From assembly GCA_015655045.1 (NCBI GenBank), contig JAATFU010000007.1, positions 1 through 64,000 of the forward strand: a stretch of DNA of 64,000 bases, read 5' to 3'. Source of the DNA: Candidatus Saccharimonadota bacterium (lineage in GTDB: Bacteria; Patescibacteriota; Saccharimonadia; Saccharimonadales; Saccharimonadaceae). A program made the position numbers and the translations under genes. The notes beneath the pieces were generated by a model, which saw nothing but the letters and a program-made list of their open reading frames with translations, did no database searches and had not been told where the DNA came from. The stretch's first letter is position 1. Every line of letters starts with the position of its first letter. Shown here one piece after another: positions 43,453-51,626 of this stretch.

Positions 43453-44469
43453 ATGAGTCAGACAAAGATAGCGATTAATGGATTTGGCCGCATTGGCCGA
43501 AATGCGTTTAAGATTGCTTTTGAGAGAAGCGACCTAGAAATTGTGGCAATTAACGACCTTACCGATACTAAGACACTTGCGTACCTTTTGAAGCACGATA
43601 GCAACTACGGGACCTATCATAACGATGTTAGCTATGATGAGACGGGTATTATTGTTAAAGGCTCTCACATTACAGTATTAGCAGAGCGTGACCCCGCAGC
43701 TCTACCGTGGACCGATCTAGGCGTTGAAGTGGTTATTGAATCAACTGGTTTTTTTACCGATAAAGACGGAGCTTCGAAACACATTAGTGCCGGGGCAAAA
43801 CGAGTTATTATTAGCGGTCCTACCAAGAGTGATGGGGTTGATACTATTGTGATCGGCGCTAATGAAGATTCAATTGAAGGTGCAACTGAAGTTATTAGTA
43901 ATGCAAGCTGTACTACAAATTCGCTTGGTGCAGTCATGGCAATCTTGGACAGTGAGTTCGGTGTTGAGAAGTCACTTCTAACCACGGTTCATAGCTATAC
44001 AGCGAGTCAATCTCTCCAAGATGCGCCTAATAAGGATTTACGAGAGGGCCGCAATGCAGCTGAGAATATCGTGCCAACCACGACCGGTGCTGCTATTGCA
44101 GTGACCAAAACCTTACCTCAGCTAGTCGGTAAGTTTGACGGTCTAAGTATCCGGGTTCCCACACCTGTGGTCTCAATCAGTGATGTAACCGTCCTTCTTG
44201 GTCGCGATACAACGGTTGAAGAGATTAACGGAGTGTTTAAGAAGGCCTCGACTGAGCCATTTTATCAAGGGATTCTAGGTGTTAGCGAGGAGCCACTGGT
44301 GAGTCGTGATTATATTGGTGATAGCCATTCCGGTATTGTTGACTTACTTTTGACGAAAGTTGTGGGAGGAAACCTTGCAAAGATTATGGTGTGGTACGAC
44401 AACGAATGGGGCTATAGTAACCGATTGGTTGAACTTGTCGCGGATGTGGGCAAGAGCTTGCCTAAGTAA
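43453..44469 (+). CDS. gap: glyceraldehyde-3-phosphate dehydrogenase
   Basis: 338 aa. NAD-binding KIAINGFGRIGRNAFKIAF at the start, catalytic SNASCTTNSLGAV (Cys near residue 155), and WYDNEWGYSNRLVEL near the end. Oxidises glyceraldehyde-3-phosphate with phosphate uptake in glycolysis. First gene of a long same-strand carbon block reaching about 51.5 kb. Confidence 0.98.
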   Translation: MSQTKIAINGFGRIGRNAFKIAFERSDLEIVAINDLTDTKTLAYLLKHDSNYGTYHNDVSYDETGIIVKGSHITVLAERDPAALPWTDLGVEVVIESTGFFTDKDGASKHISAGAKRVIISGPTKSDGVDTIVIGANEDSIEGATEVISNASCTTNSLGAVMAILDSEFGVEKSLLTTVHSYTASQSLQDAPNKDLREGRNAAENIVPTTTGAAIAVTKTLPQLVGKFDGLSIRVPTPVVSISDVTVLLGRDTTVEEINGVFKKASTEPFYQGILGVSEEPLVSRDYIGDSHSGIVDLLLTKVVGGNLAKIMVWYDNEWGYSNRLVELVADVGKSLPK

Positions 44470-44493
44470 CCCTATAACGCTTATACTTTAAAT

Positions 44494-44946
44494 ATGAAGA
44501 TATATCTGGGTAGTGATCATCGTGGCTTTCATTTAAAAGAGAAGGTTTTTGCATACCTTGCAAAACATGGGTATGAGGTTGAGGATGTAGGCGATGAAAC
44601 GCCTGACCCCAACGATGATTTTCCAGAATTTGCTCAAGCTGCAGCTTTAAAGGTATTGGGAAGTCTAGATGATGATCCAAGGGCCATTTTGCTCTGTGGT
44701 GGTGGTCAGGGTATGGCAATTGCGGCAAATCGTTTTCGGGGTATTCGTGCAAGTGTCATTTGGGACGCTTTTGAGGCAAAGATGACTCGAAATGACAACG
44801 ACAGTAATATTTTATGTCTCCCATCACGTGTTCTTGAGGACGAAGAGGACAGTGCGTGGCAAGGTATTATCGAAACCTGGCTAAGCACACCGTTTGCCGC
44901 AGCGGTACGTTATAAGCGACGTAATGCGCAGATTGACGAGTTGTAG
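44494..44946 (+). CDS. rpiB: ribose-5-phosphate isomerase B (RpiB/LacAB family)
   Basis: 150 aa. IYLGSDHRGFHLKEKV at the start, LLCGGGQGMAIAANRFRGIRAS near residues 70-92, with the usual GTGIG-like loop as GGGQGMA. Interconverts ribose-5-P and ribulose-5-P. The catalytic Cys is in LLCGGG. Abuts rpe end to end. Confidence 0.9.
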   Translation: MKIYLGSDHRGFHLKEKVFAYLAKHGYEVEDVGDETPDPNDDFPEFAQAAALKVLGSLDDDPRAILLCGGGQGMAIAANRFRGIRASVIWDAFEAKMTRNDNDSNILCLPSRVLEDEEDSAWQGIIETWLSTPFAAAVRYKRRNAQIDEL

Positions 44947-45591
44947 ATGAGTGTAATTGCCCCTACTATCACCGTAGAAACGGCTGATGAATATAAAGCC
45001 GCGATCGAGCGGATTCATCCTTTTGCTCAACGGGTCCATATTGATATTAGCGACGGTGAGTTTGCTCCCACGTTTCTCGTAGGAGAGGCGCAGATTTGGT
45101 GGCCTAAAGAATGGATTGTCGATATTCACGCTATGGTAGCTCGCCCGGCAGAACACTTGCCAGCCCTCCTGGGACTGAAGCCTCATATGATTATTTTGCA
45201 CGTTGAGACAAATACTGATTTATTGCCATTGCTCACCCAAATTAAACAAGCCGGTATTAAAGCTGGCATTGCTCTTTTAAAGCCAACTGTCCCCTCAACG
45301 GTTGCTCCTTTAATTCAAGCGGCCGACCACGTTATGGTATTCAGTGGTGATCTCGGCCATCAGGGTGGAATGGCTAGTCTGATGCAGCTAGAAAAAGTAC
45401 GTCTTATTAAAGCTATCAACCCCACTGCTGAAATTGGTTGGGACGGTGGGGTAAACGTTGAGAATGCTTACACACTGACTCAGGGAGGTGTTGATGTACT
45501 AAATACAGGGGCGGCTATTGCCAAGGCTGAAGATCCTGCCCAAAGTTATGGACTACTAGTACGAGAAATTAATAAGCACGGAGTTATCTAA
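44947..45591 (+). CDS. rpe: ribulose-phosphate 3-epimerase-like protein
   Basis: 214 aa, TIM barrel: RVHIDISDGEFAPTFLVG, VDIHAMVARPAEHLPAL, VMVFSGDLGHQGG and EIGWDGGVNVENAYTL. The conserved HLMV and MTVxPGFGGQ signatures are changed (HAMV; VFSGDLGHQGG), so it is a divergent member. Expected to link ribulose-5-P and xylulose-5-P for the transketolase genes next door. Directly joined to rpiB and tktN. Confidence 0.82.
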   Translation: MSVIAPTITVETADEYKAAIERIHPFAQRVHIDISDGEFAPTFLVGEAQIWWPKEWIVDIHAMVARPAEHLPALLGLKPHMIILHVETNTDLLPLLTQIKQAGIKAGIALLKPTVPSTVAPLIQAADHVMVFSGDLGHQGGMASLMQLEKVRLIKAINPTAEIGWDGGVNVENAYTLTQGGVDVLNTGAAIAKAEDPAQSYGLLVREINKHGVI

Positions 45592-46458
45592 ATGCGCGAA
45601 CAATTGACCATTACTCAACTACAACAGATGGCTAATACGCTTCGAGAAGATATTATTAGCATGCTCGAGACAGCGAAGAGCGGACATAGTGCCGGCCCCT
45701 TAGGATTAGCCGATATCTTTGCAGCACTTTACTTCAACATTCTCCATATTGATCCAAAGAATCCTGACTGGGAAGATCGAGACATCTTCCTTTTGAGTAA
45801 TGGTCACACCATCCCGGTTCAGTATGCGGCAATGGCTGAAGCAGGTTTCTTTGAAAAGGAGGAGCTGCTTACGTTGCGCAAGCTTGGTAGTCGTTTACAG
45901 GGTCATCCTGAACGACAGCGTCTACCTGGACTTGAGAATACGAGTGGCCCTCTCGGTAGCGGACTTTCGCAAGGGGCGGGATATGCCTATGCTCTCCAGT
46001 ACCTAGATAAGGTACTTCATCGTTTTGTGTATGTTGTTATGGGTGATGGCGAGCTTGACGAAGGAAATGTATGGGAGGCAGCGATGTTTGCGGGAAAGAA
46101 TAAGCTCTCCCAGCTCATTGTCTTTATTGATCGAAATAATATCCAGATTGATGGCAACACAGAAGATATTATGCCGCTCGAAGATTTACGGGGTAAATGG
46201 GAGAGCTTCGGCTGGCATGTTTTAGAGATTGACGGACATAATATTGAAAGCATTATTGACGCCGCAAGTATGGGACGTGCGATTACCAATCGTCCTACAG
46301 TTGTGATTGCTCACACCATACCGGGTAAGGGTGTGCCCTTTATGGAATATGACTACAAATGGCACGGCATCGCACCAAATAGTGAACAGGCAAAAGCAGC
46401 GCTTGAAAAACTACGAACGCTTGATGGTAAGATTACACACGAAGGGATGGGTGTATGA
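45592..46458 (+). CDS. transketolase, N-terminal subunit
   Basis: 288 aa. Thiamine diphosphate-binding half: SAGPLGLADIFAALYFNIL, LSNGHTIPVQYAAMAEAG, GSGLSQGAGYAYAL and the metal motif GDGELDEGNVWEAAMFAG...IDRNNIQIDG. Works with the next gene as a split transketolase moving two-carbon units. It overlaps that gene by 4 bases. Confidence 0.95.
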   Translation: MREQLTITQLQQMANTLREDIISMLETAKSGHSAGPLGLADIFAALYFNILHIDPKNPDWEDRDIFLLSNGHTIPVQYAAMAEAGFFEKEELLTLRKLGSRLQGHPERQRLPGLENTSGPLGSGLSQGAGYAYALQYLDKVLHRFVYVVMGDGELDEGNVWEAAMFAGKNKLSQLIVFIDRNNIQIDGNTEDIMPLEDLRGKWESFGWHVLEIDGHNIESIIDAASMGRAITNRPTVVIAHTIPGKGVPFMEYDYKWHGIAPNSEQAKAALEKLRTLDGKITHEGMGV

Positions 46459-47453
46459 GCGATTTTCCACTAAACGAAGATCTATTTAGTGATGAGGTTA
46501 CCCAGGAACCAATCCGGGCAGGTTTTGGCAGAGGATTAAAGACGGCAGGTGAGGCCAATCCGCTGATTGTTGCTTTGTGTGCCGATTTAACCGATAGTAC
46601 ACAAATGTCACTCTTTAAAGCAGCCTTTCCAGAGCGTTTTATTGAGATTGGCATTGCTGAACAAAACCTTGTCACGGTTGCCTCTGGACTCGCAAGAGCG
46701 GGTAAAGTTCCATTTACGAGTAGCTATGCTGCTTTTAGCCCAGGGCGTAACTGGGAGCAAATTCGCACTACGATTGCCTTAAATAATCAACCTGTCAAGA
46801 TTATTGGTTCCCATGCGGGCGTCAGTGTAGGGCCGGACGGCGCGACACACCAAATGCTTGAAGATATAGCACTTATGCGAGTTATTCCAAATATGGTCGT
46901 GATCGCTCCTGGTGATAGCCTCGAGGCCGAAAGAGCGACTCAAGCAATTGCCGAGAACGGCAAACCTAGTTACATGCGCTTGGCACGCGAAAAGACGCCA
47001 ATCTTTAGTACTCCGGATTCTCCTTTTGAAATCGGTAAGGCATATGTACTACGAGAGGGTCACGACATTAGTTTGCTGGGGACCGGGACAATGACCTATC
47101 AACTTCTCAAAACCGCCCACCTGCTTGAAGAGCAGGGTATTCAGGCTGAAGTAGTGCATGTGCCAACCGTGAAGCCACTTGATGAAGAAACAATCCTACA
47201 GAGTATACGCAAAACAGGTCGGGTTCTCACGGCCGAGGAAGCACAAGCTGCGGGTGGATTTGGTGGTGCCGTCGCAGAACTATTGGGTGAAAAATTACCT
47301 ACTCCCCTCCTGCGCATCGGGATGAAAGATAGATTTGGTGAGTCGGGTGAGCCGGACGAACTACTCGATTATTTTGGTTTGACTGGTGAGCATATCGCCG
47401 AAGCAACGAAGAAGTTTATTGATACTACGTCCCGCTATCATCAGGGCTTCTAA
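46455..47453 (+). CDS. transketolase, C-terminal subunit
   Basis: 332 aa. Pyrimidine-binding half with RFIEIGIAEQNLVTVASGLA (catalytic Glu), SSYAAFSPGRNWEQIRTTIA and GSHAGVSVGPDGATHQ, followed by the C-terminal transketolase domain (TGTMTYQLLKTAHLLEEQGI). Pairs with the preceding subunit. No transaldolase gene is seen nearby. Confidence 0.95.
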   Translation: MSDFPLNEDLFSDEVTQEPIRAGFGRGLKTAGEANPLIVALCADLTDSTQMSLFKAAFPERFIEIGIAEQNLVTVASGLARAGKVPFTSSYAAFSPGRNWEQIRTTIALNNQPVKIIGSHAGVSVGPDGATHQMLEDIALMRVIPNMVVIAPGDSLEAERATQAIAENGKPSYMRLAREKTPIFSTPDSPFEIGKAYVLREGHDISLLGTGTMTYQLLKTAHLLEEQGIQAEVVHVPTVKPLDEETILQSIRKTGRVLTAEEAQAAGGFGGAVAELLGEKLPTPLLRIGMKDRFGESGEPDELLDYFGLTGEHIAEATKKFIDTTSRYHQGF

Positions 47454-47566
47454 TGGCAGTTCGCATAGCGATTAGCATTTAGTACTGCCGTATGTATTCA
47501 TTTTCGGTAACCATAAGTGATATACTACTTGCAGATATGACCAACATTTTCTAGGGGGCACAACAC

Positions 47567-48478
47567 ATGGGACTGACAATTAATCAAATCCGCGATAATA
47601 CGACACGGGCACGTCACTTAATGCAGCGTAGTCGGGCTCAACATTTTGCGGTTGGTGCCTTCAATATTGATAACCAAGAGACTTTGATTGCAATAGCTCA
47701 AGCAGCTCAAAAGCTCAATGCACCAGTCTTGGTTGAAGTGAGCGATGGTGAGGTTAAAGCTCTTGGATTAGATAATATTCGTGACATGGTTGACAACTAC
47801 AAGGCTCAATATGGGGTTGAAATGTATATCAACCTTGACCATAGCCCAACAGTCGAAGATTGCAAACGCGCCATTGACGTTGGTTTTGAATTCATCCATA
47901 TTGACATATCTCAAGCAAATCATGACGCGACAACCGAAGACATTATCGAGAAAACAAAAGAAATAGTTGAGTATGCTAAATTCACCGGTGCTCTTGTTGA
48001 AAGTGAGCCACACTACTTTGGTGGCAGTAGTAACGTCCATACTGAGACAATAGACTATGAAGAGATTAAGAAGACCTTTAGTACTCCAGAGGCGACCAAG
48101 TCTTTTGTGGAGGCAACTGGGATTGATACGTTTGCGGCAGCAGTCGGCAATCTTCATGGTAGATATCCAGTTCCGAAGAAGCTAGATCTTGAGTTACTTC
48201 AACGTATTCGTAATGCCGTTGATTGTCAGATTAGTCTTCACGGTGGGAGCGGTACCCCACTTCATTATTTTGAGGAAGCTGCAAAAATTGGCGTTAGCAA
48301 AATTAATATAAACAGCGACATGCGTTTTGCTTTCCGAACAGAACTTGAGAAAGTACTCGCGGCAAATCCGGATGAGTATGCGGTGGTCAAATTAATGCCC
48401 CAAGTATACAAGGCGGTGCAGACTGTTGCTGAAGATAAGATCCATGCTTTTGGTTCGGTAGGTAAAGCAGTTCTGTAA
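47567..48478 (+). CDS. fba: class II fructose-bisphosphate aldolase
   Basis: 303 aa. Zinc-dependent aldolase: FAVGAFNIDNQETLIAIA, INLDHSPTVEDCKRAID, IDISQANHDATTEDI, AVGNLHGRYPVPKKLDL and SLHGGSGTP...GVSKININSDMR. Splits fructose-1,6-bisphosphate. The promoter region just upstream has TATACT at about 47521. Followed 2 bases later by a PfkB kinase, suggesting coupled expression. Confidence 0.95.
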   Translation: MGLTINQIRDNTTRARHLMQRSRAQHFAVGAFNIDNQETLIAIAQAAQKLNAPVLVEVSDGEVKALGLDNIRDMVDNYKAQYGVEMYINLDHSPTVEDCKRAIDVGFEFIHIDISQANHDATTEDIIEKTKEIVEYAKFTGALVESEPHYFGGSSNVHTETIDYEEIKKTFSTPEATKSFVEATGIDTFAAAVGNLHGRYPVPKKLDLELLQRIRNAVDCQISLHGGSGTPLHYFEEAAKIGVSKININSDMRFAFRTELEKVLAANPDEYAVVKLMPQVYKAVQTVAEDKIHAFGSVGKAVL

Positions 48479-48480
48479 TT

Positions 48481-49446
48481 ATGAAGACTCCTGTAATCGT
48501 AACTATTGGCAAGGCTACGCAAGATGTCTTTCTACTGAGTTCAAAAGCTTTTGAGCCACAAAACCACAAAGGCGTGCTTTATGAGCAGCTGCCACTTGGT
48601 CAGAAACTTGATCTAGACGAGGTTATTTTTTCGACTGGCGGAAACGTCACGAATGCAGCGGTTACATTTGCCCGGCAAGGTCTTCATAGCAAGTATGTAT
48701 GGGTGATTGGGACCGATGTTGCCAGTCAGGCGATCCTTGACGCGCTTGACGCCGAAGCTGTTGATACGAGCCACGTCGTACAAGATAGCGGCTATCGAGC
48801 TAGCTACTCAACCATTCTCCTTGCCCATGGGGGCGAACGCACCATTTTAAATTATCACGGAACCGATATTACAAGTGAAGATCCGTTGCTTGCCATAGAT
48901 GTTATTCAATCAGCGGATTGGGTATATTTATCCGCTCTTGGAGACATGGAATTGCTCGAGAAAATTATCACATTCTGTGCGAAGCATAACATTAAGGTAA
49001 TGCTTAATCCAGCGGGTGTTGAGCTGCATAATAGTACCAAACTCAAGCCTCTACTCGAGGATGTTGAAATTTTAGCAGTGAATAAGGAAGAAGCACAAAT
49101 GATTGTCGAGGGCAGTACACTCGAAGAGCTTGCTCGCCATGCAAGTAATTACTGTAAGGTAGTTATTGTTTCGGACGGACCACATGGAGCGGTCACTACT
49201 GATAGAAAAACAGTAGTCACTTCTGGTATGTATGAAGATGTACCTGTAATCGATAGAACCGGCGGCGGAGATGCCTTTGGCTCTGGTTTCTTAAGTCATT
49301 ATGCGCAGGGACGCTCTCTAAAGGACTCAATCGTTTTTGCAAGTGCTAACTCAACATCAGTGGTCAGTAAAATTGGCGCAAAGGCAGGTATTTTAGAGCG
49401 GGGTAAGGCATTGCACAGTATGCCATTAACAGAGAAAGATTTTTAA
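48481..49446 (+). CDS. PfkB-family carbohydrate kinase
   Basis: 321 aa. Ribokinase fold: GGNVTNAAVTFARQGLHSKYVWVIGTD near residues 56-82, and the anion-hole/catalytic signature DRTGGGDAFGSGFLSHYA near 260. Phosphorylates a sugar or nucleoside with ATP. Its place after fba and the absence of a PfkA gene nearby make a fructose-6-phosphate kinase role attractive but unproven. Confidence 0.9.
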   Translation: MKTPVIVTIGKATQDVFLLSSKAFEPQNHKGVLYEQLPLGQKLDLDEVIFSTGGNVTNAAVTFARQGLHSKYVWVIGTDVASQAILDALDAEAVDTSHVVQDSGYRASYSTILLAHGGERTILNYHGTDITSEDPLLAIDVIQSADWVYLSALGDMELLEKIITFCAKHNIKVMLNPAGVELHNSTKLKPLLEDVEILAVNKEEAQMIVEGSTLEELARHASNYCKVVIVSDGPHGAVTTDRKTVVTSGMYEDVPVIDRTGGGDAFGSGFLSHYAQGRSLKDSIVFASANSTSVVSKIGAKAGILERGKALHSMPLTEKDF

Positions 49447-49447
49447 G

Positions 49448-50965
49448 ATGGCCCGATTTCTTCAAACTATCCTCAACGTCGAAGAACCTCTATTCAGTGT
49501 TGGCCTCACTCGCCTTGAGAAAGCTACCGGCAATAGCGGCGTCGATACTCGTTTGATCGCTGATATTATCGAAAAGGCCCACCAGGTAATGCGCGCCCTT
49601 ACGCTTGATCCTGCGGATACTACCGGTCATGAGGTATATCAAGCTCTTATTGGAACGGTTATCGACGGGACAGCTCAAACAATACTGGTTGATACGGATT
49701 ACATTCTTTTAGCATTTGAGAGTGAGATTGTCTCATTTAATCTTATCGACGTAATTGAGAACAGGCATCACCAATTATCGTATGGCAGTCAGATTGCAAG
49801 CCACGGCCAGCGTAGTTTAAGGGGTGAAATAGTGACTCGCTATATTGATCACGCGCGAAGTAACGAGGCTGTTACTCGTGAGATTGCTAGTAGCATTGGT
49901 CTTTTACCCGAATCTGACCAAGGCTACGAATCAGTTGCGGCTGCCCTTGGTAACTCCGTAGCTACAAATGTGCCCTATCTGCTGGCAATTGGCGATATTG
50001 TCACTGATGCCTTTATTACGCTTCGGGAGGATCAAGCTGAAGTTACTACTGATGAGCACGGAGCAAAGCGTCTCAGTATGGAATTTGGCTCAAAGCCGCC
50101 ATACGATCATGTAGATATTATTCAGGCTGTGGGTAATAGTGCAAATGCCGCAGTCTCGTTTGCGCGTCTTGGGCTTAACGCAGGGCTCCTTGCTTTTTTA
50201 GGGGATGATCAGGCTGGAAAAGATTCACTTAAATATTTAAAGAGTGAGAAAATTGATACTTCACTTGTATCGGTACAGCCAGGCCAAAAATCTAATTATC
50301 ATTACGCTCTTCGCTATGGAGCGGATCGCACTATTCTTATTAAGTACGAAAAGTATGCCTACACCTGGCAGCCCCCTGCTGTCATACCTGATTGGATTTA
50401 TCTTAGTATGATCAGTGCTGATTCGTGGCAACTACATGAAGATCTCGCGGCTTATCTTACGGAGCATGTTGAAACAAAACTTGCTTTTCAGCCAGGTACA
50501 TTTCATTTCGAATGGGGCATTGAAAAGCTAGAGGCCATATATAAGAGAGCATATTTGGTCGTAATGAATCGAGAAGAGGCCGCGCTGGTTACGGGGCAGC
50601 CGCATGAATCCATCAAGGGCTTAGTTAACGCGTTGCACGCCCTGGGACCACAGATTGTTGTTGTCACGGATGGACCAAGCGGGGCGTATGCTTCGGAAGG
50701 TGATACGATTTTACAAATGCCAAATTATCCAGATCCAGTGCCGCCTTATGACCGGACGGGTGCTGGTGACGCCTTCGCATCAACACTCGTGGCAGCCCTT
50801 GCTAAGGGCGAGACACTGAAGACGGCTTTAACGTGGGCACCTATTAACTCGATGAGTGTTGTACAAGTCTTGGGTGCCCAGGCTGGTCTTTTACGTCTCG
50901 ATAAACTCGAACAACTACTTCAAACAGCGCCGGGTGACTATGCGCCAAAGGAATACGTGGAATGA
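49448..50965 (+). CDS. PfkB-family kinase with unknown N-terminal domain
   Basis: 505 aa. Residues about 185-500 are a PfkB kinase (NSANAAVSFARLGLNAGLLAFLGDDQAG; DRTGAGDAFASTLVAALAKG near 435). The first about 175 residues are an extra, mostly helical domain (GVDTRLIADIIEKAHQVMRA; DTTGHEVYQALIGT) that I do not recognise. One base separates it from the previous kinase; it overlaps the next gene by 4 bases. Confidence 0.88.
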   Translation: MARFLQTILNVEEPLFSVGLTRLEKATGNSGVDTRLIADIIEKAHQVMRALTLDPADTTGHEVYQALIGTVIDGTAQTILVDTDYILLAFESEIVSFNLIDVIENRHHQLSYGSQIASHGQRSLRGEIVTRYIDHARSNEAVTREIASSIGLLPESDQGYESVAAALGNSVATNVPYLLAIGDIVTDAFITLREDQAEVTTDEHGAKRLSMEFGSKPPYDHVDIIQAVGNSANAAVSFARLGLNAGLLAFLGDDQAGKDSLKYLKSEKIDTSLVSVQPGQKSNYHYALRYGADRTILIKYEKYAYTWQPPAVIPDWIYLSMISADSWQLHEDLAAYLTEHVETKLAFQPGTFHFEWGIEKLEAIYKRAYLVVMNREEAALVTGQPHESIKGLVNALHALGPQIVVVTDGPSGAYASEGDTILQMPNYPDPVPPYDRTGAGDAFASTLVAALAKGETLKTALTWAPINSMSVVQVLGAQAGLLRLDKLEQLLQTAPGDYAPKEYVE

Positions 50966-51570
50966 GATACCAGATATGTGTTTCGGGTGCGGCATCGGGT
51001 GATACTGTTCAGGCCTCACACCAACTTGCGTTTGACCTTGGCAAAGCAATTGCACTCAGTGGTAAGACGCTCATTACAGGTGCAACGGTAGGATTACCGT
51101 GGTATGCTGCGCAAGGTGCGTTTAGTGTCAAAGGCAAACGCGGCATCTCAATTGGCTTTTCGCCAGCTAGTTCATTTCGAGAGCACGTCACTGTCTATAA
51201 GCTTCCCACGGTTGAATTTGATTATATTAATTTTACCGGTATGGCCTACGTGGGTCGTGATGTCCACCTGGTTCGTAGTAGTGATGCGGTTATTACAGTC
51301 GGAGGACGCATGGGGAGCCTACACGAACTTGCAACGGCGCTTGAGAGCCGCAAAGTATGTGGTGTTCTGCTGGGCAGTGGAGGTTTGGCCGACTACATTC
51401 CAACTCTACTTGAGCACATTGAAGCTCCTGGTTCACATGATGTTATCTATGATACAGACCCAAGTAGGTTGCTCGATAAGGTTATTGCAGCACTTGATTT
51501 TAAATATAGAGATTTTGAGCATTTTGATGACGATCGTCAAGTCAGTGATCGTCGCTCGGGCCGTGGCTAG
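50962..51570 (+). CDS. LOG/SLOG-domain protein (TIGR00725-like)
   Basis: 202 aa. Rossmann-like SLOG fold: YQICVSGAASGDTVQAS, LITGATVGLPWYAAQGA and TVGGRMGSLHELATALE, which corresponds to the PGGxGTxxE motif of the lysine-decarboxylase-like / LOG family with altered residues. LOG enzymes release cytokinin-type bases from nucleotides; other SLOG proteins sense nucleotides. Overlaps the kinase upstream. Confidence 0.8.
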   Translation: MRYQICVSGAASGDTVQASHQLAFDLGKAIALSGKTLITGATVGLPWYAAQGAFSVKGKRGISIGFSPASSFREHVTVYKLPTVEFDYINFTGMAYVGRDVHLVRSSDAVITVGGRMGSLHELATALESRKVCGVLLGSGGLADYIPTLLEHIEAPGSHDVIYDTDPSRLLDKVIAALDFKYRDFEHFDDDRQVSDRRSGRG

Positions 51571-51612
51571 CGCGTTTTATTTGCCCTGCTAGAACCTTTT
51601 GGCAGATCATCG

Positions 51613-51618
51613 TATAAT
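51613..51618 (+). promoter_or_regulatory. -10 box of uvrB
   Basis: TATAAT ends 8 bases before the uvrB ATG; predicted leaderless. Confidence 0.6.
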
Positions 51619-51626
51619 AGTGAGTA

